Positions 52,703-60,028 of a stretch of DNA of 64,000 nucleotides are shown piece by piece; positions within the stretch are counted from its first letter, which is position 1, and every line of letters begins with the position of its first letter. The stretch is from DTFZ01 sp050260375 (GTDB lineage: Bacteria; Bacillota; Clostridia; Christensenellales; SZUA-584): the NCBI GenBank assembly GCA_050260375.1, contig JBLNCA010000007.1, positions 1-64,000 on the forward strand. Reading direction: 5' to 3'. The notes below the pieces were generated by a model that saw only the letters and a list, made by a program, of their open reading frames with translations, had not been told where the DNA came from and did not search any database. Position numbers and translations under genes: made by a program.

Positions 52703-53062
52703 CTAAATCCAGGGCTCAATAAACTCAAATGCATTCTTAATATGGTTTATTCTGCCGTTATTAACCTCTATTATATCAAATCTGTATTTTTCATCAACGT
52801 TTTTATTGGCTGACGCGTAGTCGAGCGCCGCTTTGCATATGCGCGCTATCTTGCGCCCGCCCACAGCCTCGGCGGGCGTGCCGTAACGGCTCTGGCTCCG
52901 CGTCTTGACCTCGCAGAACACGGTGCTGCCGTTATCGTCGAATATTATGTCGACCTCTCCGCCGCGCACGTAGTAGTTTCGCGCGAGTATCGTATGGCCG
53001 CGCCGCTTAAGATACTCGGCGGCCTGCGCCTCCCCGGCGCTACCTTTAGCCCTGTTGTTCAT
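52703..53062 (-). CDS. yraN: UPF0102 family endonuclease-like protein YraN
   Basis: A 119-residue protein of the YraN family, with a restriction-endonuclease-like fold. It has GSAGEAQAAEYLKRRGH, GGEVDIIFDD and VFCEVKTRSQSRYGTPAEAV, containing the E-D-ExK catalytic pattern of the fold. The family often sits by rnhB and comM/dprA and may process DNA in recombination or uptake, but its function is not proven. It overlaps the end of rnhB by 17 bp. Confidence 0.93.
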   Translation of the reverse strand: MNNRAKGSAGEAQAAEYLKRRGHTILARNYYVRGGEVDIIFDDNGSTVFCEVKTRSQSRYGTPAEAVGGRKIARICKAALDYASANKNVDEKYRFDIIEVNNGRINHIKNAFEFIEPWI

Positions 53063-53684
53063 ACAGCTTCCGCAGGAACGACACCCTGTGTATCTCGCAC
53101 GCGCCGTATTTTACGATGCATTCAAAGTGCTCCTTCGTCGCGTACCCCTTGTGCCTGTCAAACCCGTACTGCGGGTAAAGCACGGCATAATCGCGCATTA
53201 TTGCGTCCCTTGTTTCCTTCGCTATTATCGAAGCCGCGGCTATGCTGTAGCACAGCCGGTCTCCGCCCGTTATCTCCTCGTACGGCAGGCTTACGTCTAT
53301 GCCGCCTATCCTGTCGCAGAACACGTAATCCGGCTTTACGCGCAGCGAATTTATTGCCTCGGCAAACGCCTTTTTAGCCGCGTTCAGTATGTTTATACTG
53401 TCTATCGTGCCGCTGTCGCAAACGCCCACCGCGAAGCAGACTGCCTGCGCGGTGATGAGCGCATAAAGCTCTCCCCGCTTCTTTTCGGAGAGCTTCTTTG
53501 AATCGTTTACTCCGGGTATGAGCAGACCCGGCGGCATTATTACCGCCGCGGCAACGCACGGCCCCGCGAGCGGACCGCGCCCGGCTTCGTCCACGCCCGC
53601 GACGAGCAGCCCTTTATCCCAGTAAGGCCTTTCATACCGGCTTAATTCTTCGAGCCTTTGCGCTTCTTTTGCTTCGTCAATCAT
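53046..53684 (-). CDS. rnhB: Ribonuclease HII
   Basis: A 212-residue RNase HII, which removes ribonucleotides and RNA-DNA hybrids from DNA. The GVDEAGRGPLAGP motif has catalytic D32 and E33. A third acidic residue is in YVFCDRIGG, and the SIAAASIIAKETRD helix is intact. Its ATG overlaps the rbgA stop (ATGA). The rplS-rbgA-rnhB-yraN order is canonical in Firmicutes. Confidence 0.97.
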   Translation of the reverse strand: MIDEAKEAQRLEELSRYERPYWDKGLLVAGVDEAGRGPLAGPCVAAAVIMPPGLLIPGVNDSKKLSEKKRGELYALITAQAVCFAVGVCDSGTIDSINILNAAKKAFAEAINSLRVKPDYVFCDRIGGIDVSLPYEEITGGDRLCYSIAAASIIAKETRDAIMRDYAVLYPQYGFDRHKGYATKEHFECIVKYGACEIHRVSFLRKLYEQQG

Positions 53685-54514
53685 AGCGGGGGGCTCTCGA
53701 GCGTTATTCTCCCGAGCTTTCCTCCTTTGAATTCGTCGAGCAGCGTTTTAGCGCCTCTCTCGATATCAATTTCGCCTTCCTTAAGCAAAAATCCTCTTTT
53801 TCTGCATATGCTTTCCAGCACCGCGCGGGATTCGCCCTCCTCAGCGCCGTATCTTGCGCTTATTGCACCCGGGGCGGCGGCTTTCAAAAGCTCAATCAGT
53901 TTTAGCGCCAGCGCCGCCGTATCCGTTATCTCCTGCTTTAAGCAGCCCGTTACCGCTATATTGACGGCGCCCACTTCCGATTCTATCTTAGGCCAAAGCA
54001 TGCCGGGAGAATCGAGCAGCTCTATACTGTCCGACAGCCTGAACCACTGAAGGCCTTTCGTAACGCCCGGCTTGTCGCCAGCCTTCGCGGAGCTGCGGCC
54101 AATGAGGCGGTTGATTACTGCGGATTTGCCCGAGTTGGGTATGCCGCACACCAGCACGCGCACCGTTTTGCGCATTCCCCTTTCGGCGTAGCGTTTGACA
54201 ACGGGTTCGGCGGCTTTGTTTATCGCTTTGATAAGCACGTCCCTTTTAGAGCTTAACGCGCAGAAAGGCAGCGCAATATAGTCCTTTTCGTAATACTTTA
54301 CCCACTCAGAAGTCTTCCCTTCGTCCGCGAGGTCAGCCTTGTTGAGCAGCACTATGCGCCCCTTGCCCGCAAGCATGCTTAATAGGTCGGGGTTAAAAGT
54401 ACTAAGCGGAGCGCGCGCGTCCAGTACTATCACCGCTACGTCAATCAGCTTTAGTTTTTCACCGAGCTGCCTTTTGGCCTTGGCCATATGCCCGGGGTAC
54501 CACTGTATATCCAT
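53681..54514 (-). CDS. rbgA: Ribosome biogenesis GTPase RbgA (YlqF)
   Basis: A 277-residue circularly permuted GTPase needed for late assembly of the 50S subunit. Motif order is permuted: NKAD (58-61, G4), SSKR (88-91, G5 region), GIPNSGKS (124-131, G1), DSPG (168-171, G3). The N-terminus MDIQWYPGHMAKAKR is characteristic of the family. The C-terminal helical domain contacts rRNA in relatives. Its gene follows rplS, a 50S protein gene, as in Bacillus. Confidence 0.96.
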   Translation of the reverse strand: MDIQWYPGHMAKAKRQLGEKLKLIDVAVIVLDARAPLSTFNPDLLSMLAGKGRIVLLNKADLADEGKTSEWVKYYEKDYIALPFCALSSKRDVLIKAINKAAEPVVKRYAERGMRKTVRVLVCGIPNSGKSAVINRLIGRSSAKAGDKPGVTKGLQWFRLSDSIELLDSPGMLWPKIESEVGAVNIAVTGCLKQEITDTAALALKLIELLKAAAPGAISARYGAEEGESRAVLESICRKRGFLLKEGEIDIERGAKTLLDEFKGGKLGRITLESPPL

Positions 54515-54577
54515 TCCACCTCGAATATATCTACGGGCGGGGATAACCCCTCCTCTGCTATTTGCCTATTATATCAT

Positions 54578-54617
54578 ACCGCCCCGAAAAGTCTCACTAC
54601 TTTTTAGTAGCACGATT
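54578..54617. repeat. Degenerate palindromic repeat upstream of rbgA
   Basis: CCCCGAAAAGTCTCACTAC, then TTTTTAGTAGCACG, keeps the left arm and loop of the element, with a decayed right arm. The rest of the 327-bp gap 54515-54841 holds the rplS terminator and a pair of short direct repeats. Confidence 0.55.
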
Positions 54618-54736
54618 GCCCCCATAATAAAACGGAAAGGAAGCCGGTTTTGTTCCCACGCGTATAACATTTTACTATCCCGCCGCGGCTTATCAGTTGG
54701 AAAACGGCCATTGGGTTATATTATTCTTCTAACTAG

Positions 54737-54807
54737 CCTTTGTTTATCGGCGATATGATTTGCTGTGGCGGGAAGCAGTCTTTTGATAAACCTTTGTTTG
54801 TCAGCGA
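54737..54807. repeat. Short imperfect direct repeats before the rplS terminator
   Basis: CCTTTGTTTATCGGCGA (54737-54753) and CCTTTGTTTGTCAGCGA (54791-54807) match at 15 of 17 positions with a 54-bp period. Function unknown. Confidence 0.5.
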
Positions 54808-54811
54808 AACT

Positions 54812-54834
54812 AAAAAAGAGCCTTTACGGCTCTT
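54812..54834 (-). terminator. Intrinsic terminator after rplS
   Basis: A 7-bp stem, AAGAGCC (54816-54822) with GGCTCTT (54828-54834), a 5-nt loop, and a six-T run on the minus strand. It lies just after the rplS stop, so rbgA onward relies on read-through or another promoter. Confidence 0.85.
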
Positions 54835-54841
54835 TTCGTAA

Positions 54842-55186
54842 TTATCTCTTTTCTTTGAGCTTCGCGGCTTTGCCCGCGCGTTCGCGCAGGAAGTAAAGCT
54901 TTGAACGTCTCGTCTTGTTGCGTCTCACTATCTCTATGCCCGCTATCTTGGGCGAGTGTATAGGGAACGTGCGCTCTATGCCGACGCCGAACGAAACGCG
55001 GCGTACGGTTATCATCTCGCGGATGCCGCCGTTTTTGATGGCGATAACGTATCCTTCGAACGTCTGAATCCTCTCCCTCGTGCCTTCAACGACTTTGACG
55101 AGCACTCTGACGGTGTCGCCCACGCTGACTTTGGGCAGATCGGTGCGCATATGTTCTTTTTCGATAGCCTTAATGACGTTATCCAT
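54842..55186 (-). CDS. rplS: 50S ribosomal protein bL19
   Basis: A 114-residue L19 at the 30S-50S interface. Family blocks are VGDTVRVLVKVVEGTRERIQ, SFGVGIERTFPIHSP and RRSKLYFLRERAGKAAKLKE. I chose ATG at 55186 because AAGGAGG lies about ten bases upstream; the frame is open for 22 more codons without L19 similarity. It has its own promoter and terminator. The usual rimM-trmD neighbours are absent. Confidence 0.97.
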   Translation of the reverse strand: MDNVIKAIEKEHMRTDLPKVSVGDTVRVLVKVVEGTRERIQTFEGYVIAIKNGGIREMITVRRVSFGVGIERTFPIHSPKIAGIEIVRRNKTRRSKLYFLRERAGKAAKLKEKR

Positions 55187-55314
55187 TTTGCTGATTCCTC
55201 CTTGTCTGCTGAATACCCGAAAAATCATTTCGGGCGGACTCCAGGCGTTCATAATCGATATATCATCCGAAAAATAAGGATGCGAAAAGCGGACCGCCCT
55301 AAATCAACTCTGGA

Positions 55315-55343
55315 ATTATAACACAACGCCAATAACAAGGCAA
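55315..55343 (-). promoter_or_regulatory. Sigma-A promoter of rplS
   Basis: On the minus strand, TTGCCT (55343-55338), a 17-bp spacer and TATAAT (55320-55315). The leader to the rplS ATG is about 125 nt and contains a GGCGGACTCC..GGACCGCCC inverted pair that could form a hairpin. Confidence 0.72.
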
Positions 55344-55488
55344 GTGTTGATTTTACCGTTTTCTCTGCGGGAAGACATTAATATATTTTGCTAAGTTGAC
55401 ATTATTTTATGTTTATTGTAATTGGTATTATATAGTGAGCAATTATATTTGCAATACTTTTAGCGCCTATAAATTTTTCATTTTTTCC

Positions 55489-55518
55489 TTGACTTGCGCC
55501 ATACAGGATGCATATAAT
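55489..55518 (+). promoter_or_regulatory. Sigma-A promoter of the aromatic operon
   Basis: TTGACT (55489-55494), an 18-bp spacer and TATAAT (55513-55518). Transcription should start near 55525, just before the leader-peptide ribosome site. The AT-rich region 55360-55480 upstream has no gene. Confidence 0.8.
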
Positions 55519-55544
55519 ATTATAAATATATTTGGAGAGGCAAT

Positions 55545-55646
55545 ATGACGGGCATATCTGCAAACAAAAACTTTATGTTTACCGGCCGGAGCTATTATGG
55601 CTTCGGATATTTTGCGTACGGTAAATATAAATGTTTGCGGATATGA
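55545..55646 (+). CDS. Phe/Tyr-rich leader peptide of the aromatic operon
   Basis: A 33-codon ORF with a strong ribosome site (GGAGAGG, 55534-55540) and ATG at 55545, ending in TGA at 55644-55646. It has five Tyr (17, 18, 22, 25, 28) and four Phe (10, 12, 20, 23), so 9 of 33 residues are aromatic, 7 of them between residues 17 and 28 (SYYGFGYFAYGKY). There is no Trp. It lies between a promoter and an intrinsic terminator ahead of genes making Phe and Tyr. This matches a ribosome-stalling leader peptide of an attenuator. It has no signal peptide and no protein similarity that I recognise. Confidence 0.8.
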   Translation: MTGISANKNFMFTGRSYYGFGYFAYGKYKCLRI

Positions 55647-55712
55647 GTTGCTGATACTATAGGTAAATACTTGAAACTTAAGGGAGCTCATAACCGGCTC
55701 CCTTTTAATTTT
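55586..55712 (+). promoter_or_regulatory. Transcription attenuator of the aromatic operon
   Basis: Region 1 CCGGAGC (55586-55592) pairs with region 2 GCTTCGG (55600-55606) inside the leader coding sequence, overlapping the Tyr-Tyr codons. Region 3 AAGGGAGC (55680-55687) pairs with region 4 GCTCCCTT (55697-55704) and forms a terminator with a TTTTAATTTT tract. Region 2 (GGCTTC) can also pair with region 3 (GGGAGC), and CGGATATGAG at the leader stop codon can pair with CTCATAACCG in the terminator loop. Either could be the antiterminator when a ribosome stalls at Tyr/Phe codons. No T-box sequence is present. Confidence 0.75.
55680..55712 (+). terminator. Attenuator terminator hairpin before aroF
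   Basis: An 8-bp stem, AAGGGAGC (55680-55687) with GCTCCCTT (55697-55704), a 9-nt loop, and the U tract 55703-55712. It lies 60 bp before aroF with no gene end directly ahead of it except the leader peptide. Confidence 0.85.
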
Positions 55713-55718
55713 GATAAC

Positions 55719-55757
55719 GGGGCCCCCGGCAAGCCGCGAGGCTTGATGGGGTGCATA
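55719..55757. repeat. Palindromic repeat between attenuator and aroF (reverse orientation)
   Basis: GGGGCCCCCGGCAAG, loop, CTTGATGGGGTG: the reverse complement of the element at 40241. It lies between the attenuator terminator and the aroF ribosome site AGGAGG. Confidence 0.88.
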
Positions 55758-55771
55758 AAAGGAGGCAATAA

Positions 55772-56788
55772 ATGGTAATTGTACTTAAGCCGGAGGCGGA
55801 CCAGGGCAAGGTAAAAGAACTAGTCGATATGCTGGAAAGAGAATACAATCTTGAAGTACAGCGCATGGATGGTGTAAACTATTCCATATTGGGACTTATT
55901 GGCGACACATCATCACTCGAGATCGACCCTATCGAAGAGCAGGACGTAGTAAGAAAGGTGCTGCGCGTGCAGGAGCCTTACAAGAAGGTGAACCGCGCGT
56001 TCCACCCTGAAAACACCGTCGTTACAGGCGAAGGTTTTGAGATTGGAGGCGACAGGCTTGCGCTCATCGCGGGGCCGTGCGCCGTAGAAAGCGAAGAGCA
56101 GATAGTTTCCATAGCGAAAAAAGTAAAGAAGGCGGGCGCCAACATGCTGCGCGGAGGCGCTTTCAAGCCGCGCACAAGCCCGTACAGGTTCCAGGGCCTC
56201 GGGCGGGAGGGTCTCGACTTCCTCGTAACGGCAAAAAAGGAAACGGGACTGCCGATAGTCAGCGAGATAACGAGCGTGGACCTTATAGACGTTTTCGTGG
56301 ATAAGGTGGACCTGATACAGGTGGGCGCGCGCAACATGCAGAACTTCGCGCTGCTGCAGGAACTCGGCAAATGCCGCAAGCCCGTGATGCTCAAGCGCGG
56401 CATGTCGGCGACGATTGAGGAATGGCTCATGTCGTCCGAATACCTGCTCTCGGGGGGGAACAACAACGTAGTGCTATGCGAACGCGGCATAAGGACCTTC
56501 GAGACTTTCACGCGCAACACTCTCGATATAAGCGCCGTGCCGGTGGTAAAGAAATTAAGCCATCTGCCGGTAATAGTCGACCCGAGCCACGCGGCAGGCC
56601 TGTGGTGGGCGGTAGAGCCGCTGTCAACGGCGGCGGTATGCGCGGGCGCGGACGGGCTTATAATAGAGGTTCACGATCAGCCGGGCGAGGCGCTGTCCGA
56701 CGGACAGCAGTCGCTTTTGCCCGATAATTTCTCCAAAGCCGTTAAAAAGATAAGAGCGGCGGCGGAGCTTATGGGAAAGGCCATCTGA
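55772..56788 (+). CDS. aroF: 3-deoxy-7-phosphoheptulonate (DAHP) synthase
   Basis: A 338-residue type I-beta DAHP synthase, first step of the shikimate pathway (PEP plus erythrose 4-phosphate). Residues 1-70 form the ferredoxin-like regulatory domain that gives Tyr/Phe feedback inhibition in Thermotoga-type enzymes. The barrel carries AGPCAVES (100-107, metal-ligand Cys103), the KPRTSPYRFQG phosphate loop, and VDPSHAAG. AGGAGG precedes the ATG. It is the first structural gene after the attenuator, so control at both transcription and enzyme level is likely. Confidence 0.96.
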   Translation: MVIVLKPEADQGKVKELVDMLEREYNLEVQRMDGVNYSILGLIGDTSSLEIDPIEEQDVVRKVLRVQEPYKKVNRAFHPENTVVTGEGFEIGGDRLALIAGPCAVESEEQIVSIAKKVKKAGANMLRGGAFKPRTSPYRFQGLGREGLDFLVTAKKETGLPIVSEITSVDLIDVFVDKVDLIQVGARNMQNFALLQELGKCRKPVMLKRGMSATIEEWLMSSEYLLSGGNNNVVLCERGIRTFETFTRNTLDISAVPVVKKLSHLPVIVDPSHAAGLWWAVEPLSTAAVCAGADGLIIEVHDQPGEALSDGQQSLLPDNFSKAVKKIRAAAELMGKAI

Positions 56789-56791
56789 TAT

Positions 56792-57652
56792 ATGGAGGAT
56801 CGATTTTCCGGGGGTTCCGTGTACAGTGAAGCCCGCATACTGATAGCCGGGCTGGGGCTTATAGGCGGCTCGGCTGCCAAAGCGCTTAAAAAAGCCGGTT
56901 ACGATAATCTTTACGGGTTTGACAGCGACAGCAGCGTAATAAGCAGCGCGGTAAACGAAGGCGTGCTGCTCGGCGGGTATACCGATATAAGCAAGCTGCC
57001 CGAATCCGACCTGATTATATGCTGCCTCCCCCCCGCCGCCGCAGCCGGGTTTTGCCGGAGCGCGCAAAGCCGCCTTAGGGACGGAGGCGTATTCGCGGAG
57101 ATGGGCGGCATAAAAAGCGGCGTTATAGACGACATGGCTTCCGCGCTCGAAGGAAGCCGCGAGCTGTTATCGCTGCACCCTATGGCGGGCAGGGAGAAAT
57201 CGGGGTACGGGCACTCTGACCCGGAGCTAATGCGCGGCTCGGTGCTGATATTCACACCGACAAAGAAGACGCGCATAAGCGCGCTTATGTGGGCGAGCAT
57301 ACTGCAAAAGGCATTTGGCTGCAGCGACATACGCGAGCTGTCCGCAAGGCGGCACGACGAGGTGATAGCGCGCGTCAGCCACCTGCCGCACATAATAGCG
57401 CTTGCCATAAAGGCTATGGAGGACGACGACGTTTTGCAGCCGTTCGCGGGCGGCAGCTACAAATCGGCTACGCGCGTTGCGGGCCTTAATCCAGCGCTGT
57501 GGACGGAGCTGTTTTGGAGCAACAGGGACAACATACTGAAAAGCATATCGCAGTTTAAGGAATCGCTCTCGAGGCTTGAAGAAGCGCTGGGAGAAGGCGA
57601 CGAATCAGTGCTTAACGCACTTATAAAGGAGACATCAAAAAGCGAGGAATGA
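56792..57652 (+). CDS. tyrA: Prephenate dehydrogenase
   Basis: A 286-residue NAD(P)-dependent TyrA converting prephenate to 4-hydroxyphenylpyruvate for tyrosine. The Rossmann motif AGLGLIGGSAAKAL is at 19-32. The active-site region includes LHPMAGREKSG and RVSHLPHIIALA. There is no fused chorismate mutase or ACT domain, so feedback control may rest on DAHP synthase and the attenuator. It starts three bases after the aroF stop. The first 13 residues, before the Rossmann strand, are longer than typical. Confidence 0.94.
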   Translation: MEDRFSGGSVYSEARILIAGLGLIGGSAAKALKKAGYDNLYGFDSDSSVISSAVNEGVLLGGYTDISKLPESDLIICCLPPAAAAGFCRSAQSRLRDGGVFAEMGGIKSGVIDDMASALEGSRELLSLHPMAGREKSGYGHSDPELMRGSVLIFTPTKKTRISALMWASILQKAFGCSDIRELSARRHDEVIARVSHLPHIIALAIKAMEDDDVLQPFAGGSYKSATRVAGLNPALWTELFWSNRDNILKSISQFKESLSRLEEALGEGDESVLNALIKETSKSEE

Positions 57653-57653
57653 C

Positions 57654-58769
57654 ATGGAAATATTGAACATAGATATTGGGCGAAACAACTACAGCGTGTA
57701 TATAGAGCGCGGCTTGATCCGGGACGTTCCCGAATTTCTAAAGCTTAAGTATCCGAACAGCCGTTTCGCGGTGATAACGGACACAAACGTACGGGATATA
57801 TACGGCAATAAGCTCTCGGCGGGGCTCGATGCGGCCGGCATAAAGCACAACGTTATAGCGCTGCCTCCCGGCGAGAGTACGAAGAGCTTGAAGAATTTTT
57901 CGCATATACAAAGCCGCCTTGCGCAGCTTGAGTATACGCGCACCGACCTGATAATCGCATTGGGCGGAGGCGTAGTTGGCGATTTGGCGGGGTTCGCGGC
58001 GTCCGCTTACCTGCGCGGCATACGCTACGTGCAGATACCTACGACGCTGCTTGCGCAGGTAGACAGCTCGGTGGGCGGCAAGACCGCAGTAAACATTCCC
58101 GAAGGCAAAAACCTCGTGGGCGCGTTCCATCATCCCGACGCGGTATATATAGACCCGGACGTGCTGGCAACGCTCGGCGGAGAGGACTTCGCTGGCGGCA
58201 TGGCCGAGGTGATAAAATACGGCTTCATAAAAGACAAGGCGATACTTGAAACTCTCGAAGAGGAGTATATAACCGCGCATTCGCCCGAGCTCGGCGCGCT
58301 CGTTAAGCGCTGTCTCGAGATAAAGCGCGATCTCGTCGAGGCGGACGAAAAGGACAGGGGCGAGCGCATGCTTCTTAACTTCGGCCATACCATAGGGCAC
58401 GCTCTAGAGCGCGTATGCGCGAAAGGCGGAAGACGTATTACGCACGGGCAGGCGGTCGCGCGCGGCATGGCGTCGATAACCAAAGCGAGCGAGCGCATGG
58501 GACAGACGAAGCTGGGCACGGCGGCGTATATCATTCACCTGCTGCACAAGTACGGGCTCCCCTGCTGTCTCGGCGGTTTCGACACGCAGCAGATACTCGA
58601 GGGCATATTCGTTGACAAGAAAAACATAAACGGCAAGCTGAATCTCGTGCTGCTCCGCGAGCCGGGCGTATCGTTCATCCATCCGATAGACAAAAACGGC
58701 ATGGCCGAATACATTGCCCCAAAAAGCCTCCCGGCTTTTATAGGGGCTGATGTTAGGGACGGCGTATGA
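57654..58769 (+). CDS. aroB: 3-dehydroquinate synthase
   Basis: A 371-residue NAD- and metal-dependent AroB, second shikimate step. It has GGGVVGDLAGFAASAYLRGI near 101-120, the IPTTLLAQVDSSVGGKTAVN substrate block, and metal-ligand His in NFGHTIGHALE and ITHGQAVA. The C-terminal residues after MAEYI (APKSLPAFIGADV) are encoded by a palindromic repeat copy at 58713-58755, read in frame. GAGG lies before the ATG; the end overlaps aroA by 4 bp. Confidence 0.96.
   Translation: MEILNIDIGRNNYSVYIERGLIRDVPEFLKLKYPNSRFAVITDTNVRDIYGNKLSAGLDAAGIKHNVIALPPGESTKSLKNFSHIQSRLAQLEYTRTDLIIALGGGVVGDLAGFAASAYLRGIRYVQIPTTLLAQVDSSVGGKTAVNIPEGKNLVGAFHHPDAVYIDPDVLATLGGEDFAGGMAEVIKYGFIKDKAILETLEEEYITAHSPELGALVKRCLEIKRDLVEADEKDRGERMLLNFGHTIGHALERVCAKGGRRITHGQAVARGMASITKASERMGQTKLGTAAYIIHLLHKYGLPCCLGGFDTQQILEGIFVDKKNINGKLNLVLLREPGVSFIHPIDKNGMAEYIAPKSLPAFIGADVRDGV
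58713..58755. repeat. Palindromic repeat forming the aroB 3' end
   Basis: GCCCCAAAAAGCCTCCCGG, then CTTTTATAGGGGCTGATGTT: arms and loop match the element with some decay. It is read in frame as the last part of AroB. Confidence 0.78.
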
Positions 58770-60028
58770 ATATCACCGTATTTCCTTCAACGCTCGGCGG
58801 CGTTTATACCGCTCCCCCGTCCAAGAGCGCGGCGCACCGCGCGGTGATAACCGCGGCGCTCGCCCGGGGCCACAGCGTAATAGAAAACGTCGATATGTCG
58901 AGCGACATCACGGCTACAGCGGGCGCGTGCGAGGCCCTTGGGTGCTCTGTGAACATAGAGCCGTCGGGCAGGTACAACAAGCTGCATATCGAAGGCGGCA
59001 TGAGCATCAAAGGAGAAGCGCATATTGACTGCGCGGAGTCCGGCTCGACGCTGCGCTTTATGATACCCGTTGCGTGTACGCTGGAAGGCCGCAAGGCTTT
59101 CTTTGGGCGCGGGCGGCTGCCCCAAAGGCCGATCGGCGAGTATATACGCATATTTGACGAGCAGGGCCTGCGTTACAGCAAGCCGGAAGACTTAAATCTC
59201 CCCCTCTCCGTCTCGGGCACATTGAGGAGCGGCGAATACGTAATAGACGGCGGAGTGAGCTCGCAGTATATAACGGGGCTGCTGATGGCGCTGCCTCTGC
59301 TCAGCGGAGCTTCAACGATAACGGTAACGGGCAGCTTCGAATCCAAAGGCTACGTCGACATGACGCTTGCAACGCTGAAAGGGTTCGGCGTGGATATAGA
59401 ACGGCGCGGCAGCACCTATATAATAGAAGGAAACCAGTCGTACAAGCCGCGTTGCATTTCTATAGAGGGCGATTACTCGCAGGCGGCGTTTTTCATGGCG
59501 GGCGCGGCGCTTTCGGGAGACTTAACGATAGAAGGCTTGGGTGCCCGTTCGTTGCAGCCCGATCGCGCCATAGTCGACATACTGCGGCGCATGGGCGCGG
59601 ATATCGAACAGGCGGGCGGCGCGCTCCGCGTAAGGCAGTCAAAGCTTCACGGCGCGGGCATTGACGTGTCGCAGTGCCCCGACCTCGTGCCGCCGATAGC
59701 TGCAGCAGCGGCGTTCGCGCATGGCGTAACGCACATAACGGGCGCGGCAAGGCTGCGCATAAAGGAATCCGACAGGCTGAGAGCTTTAAGCGTCAACCTT
59801 AACAATATAGGCGTTGAGACAATCGAGCGCGAGGATTCGCTCGTTATAAACGGAGGCGCGGTGCGCGGCGGAAAAATAGACTCGCTGGGCGACCACCGTA
59901 TAGCGATGGCGTTTGCGATAATGGCGCTGCGCAGCGAAAGCGGAGTGACGATAGAAGGGGCGGAATGCACCGCAAAGTCGTACCCCGCGTTTTTTGAAGA
60001 ACTGAAAGCTTTGGGAGGGCGCGTATGA
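58766..60028 (+). CDS. aroA: 3-phosphoshikimate 1-carboxyvinyltransferase (EPSP synthase)
   Basis: A 420-residue AroA joining shikimate 3-phosphate and PEP. Family blocks are PPSKSAAHRAVI near 16-27, the catalytic-loop ESGSTLRFMIP, GRGRLPQRPIGEYI near 111-124, and the C-terminal LRIKESDRLRALS plus DHRIAMAFAI. In the first block it has SAAH rather than the usual S-x-S-H/R pattern. Its ATGA start overlaps the aroB stop, and it overlaps aroC by four bases. Confidence 0.97.
   Translation: MNITVFPSTLGGVYTAPPSKSAAHRAVITAALARGHSVIENVDMSSDITATAGACEALGCSVNIEPSGRYNKLHIEGGMSIKGEAHIDCAESGSTLRFMIPVACTLEGRKAFFGRGRLPQRPIGEYIRIFDEQGLRYSKPEDLNLPLSVSGTLRSGEYVIDGGVSSQYITGLLMALPLLSGASTITVTGSFESKGYVDMTLATLKGFGVDIERRGSTYIIEGNQSYKPRCISIEGDYSQAAFFMAGAALSGDLTIEGLGARSLQPDRAIVDILRRMGADIEQAGGALRVRQSKLHGAGIDVSQCPDLVPPIAAAAAFAHGVTHITGAARLRIKESDRLRALSVNLNNIGVETIEREDSLVINGGAVRGGKIDSLGDHRIAMAFAIMALRSESGVTIEGAECTAKSYPAFFEELKALGGRV

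Noticed and set aside
55187..55771. T-box riboswitch before the aromatic operon
   Set aside because: No AGGGTGGNACCGCG-like T-box sequence or Stem I motifs were seen; a short ORF and terminator explain the leader better.
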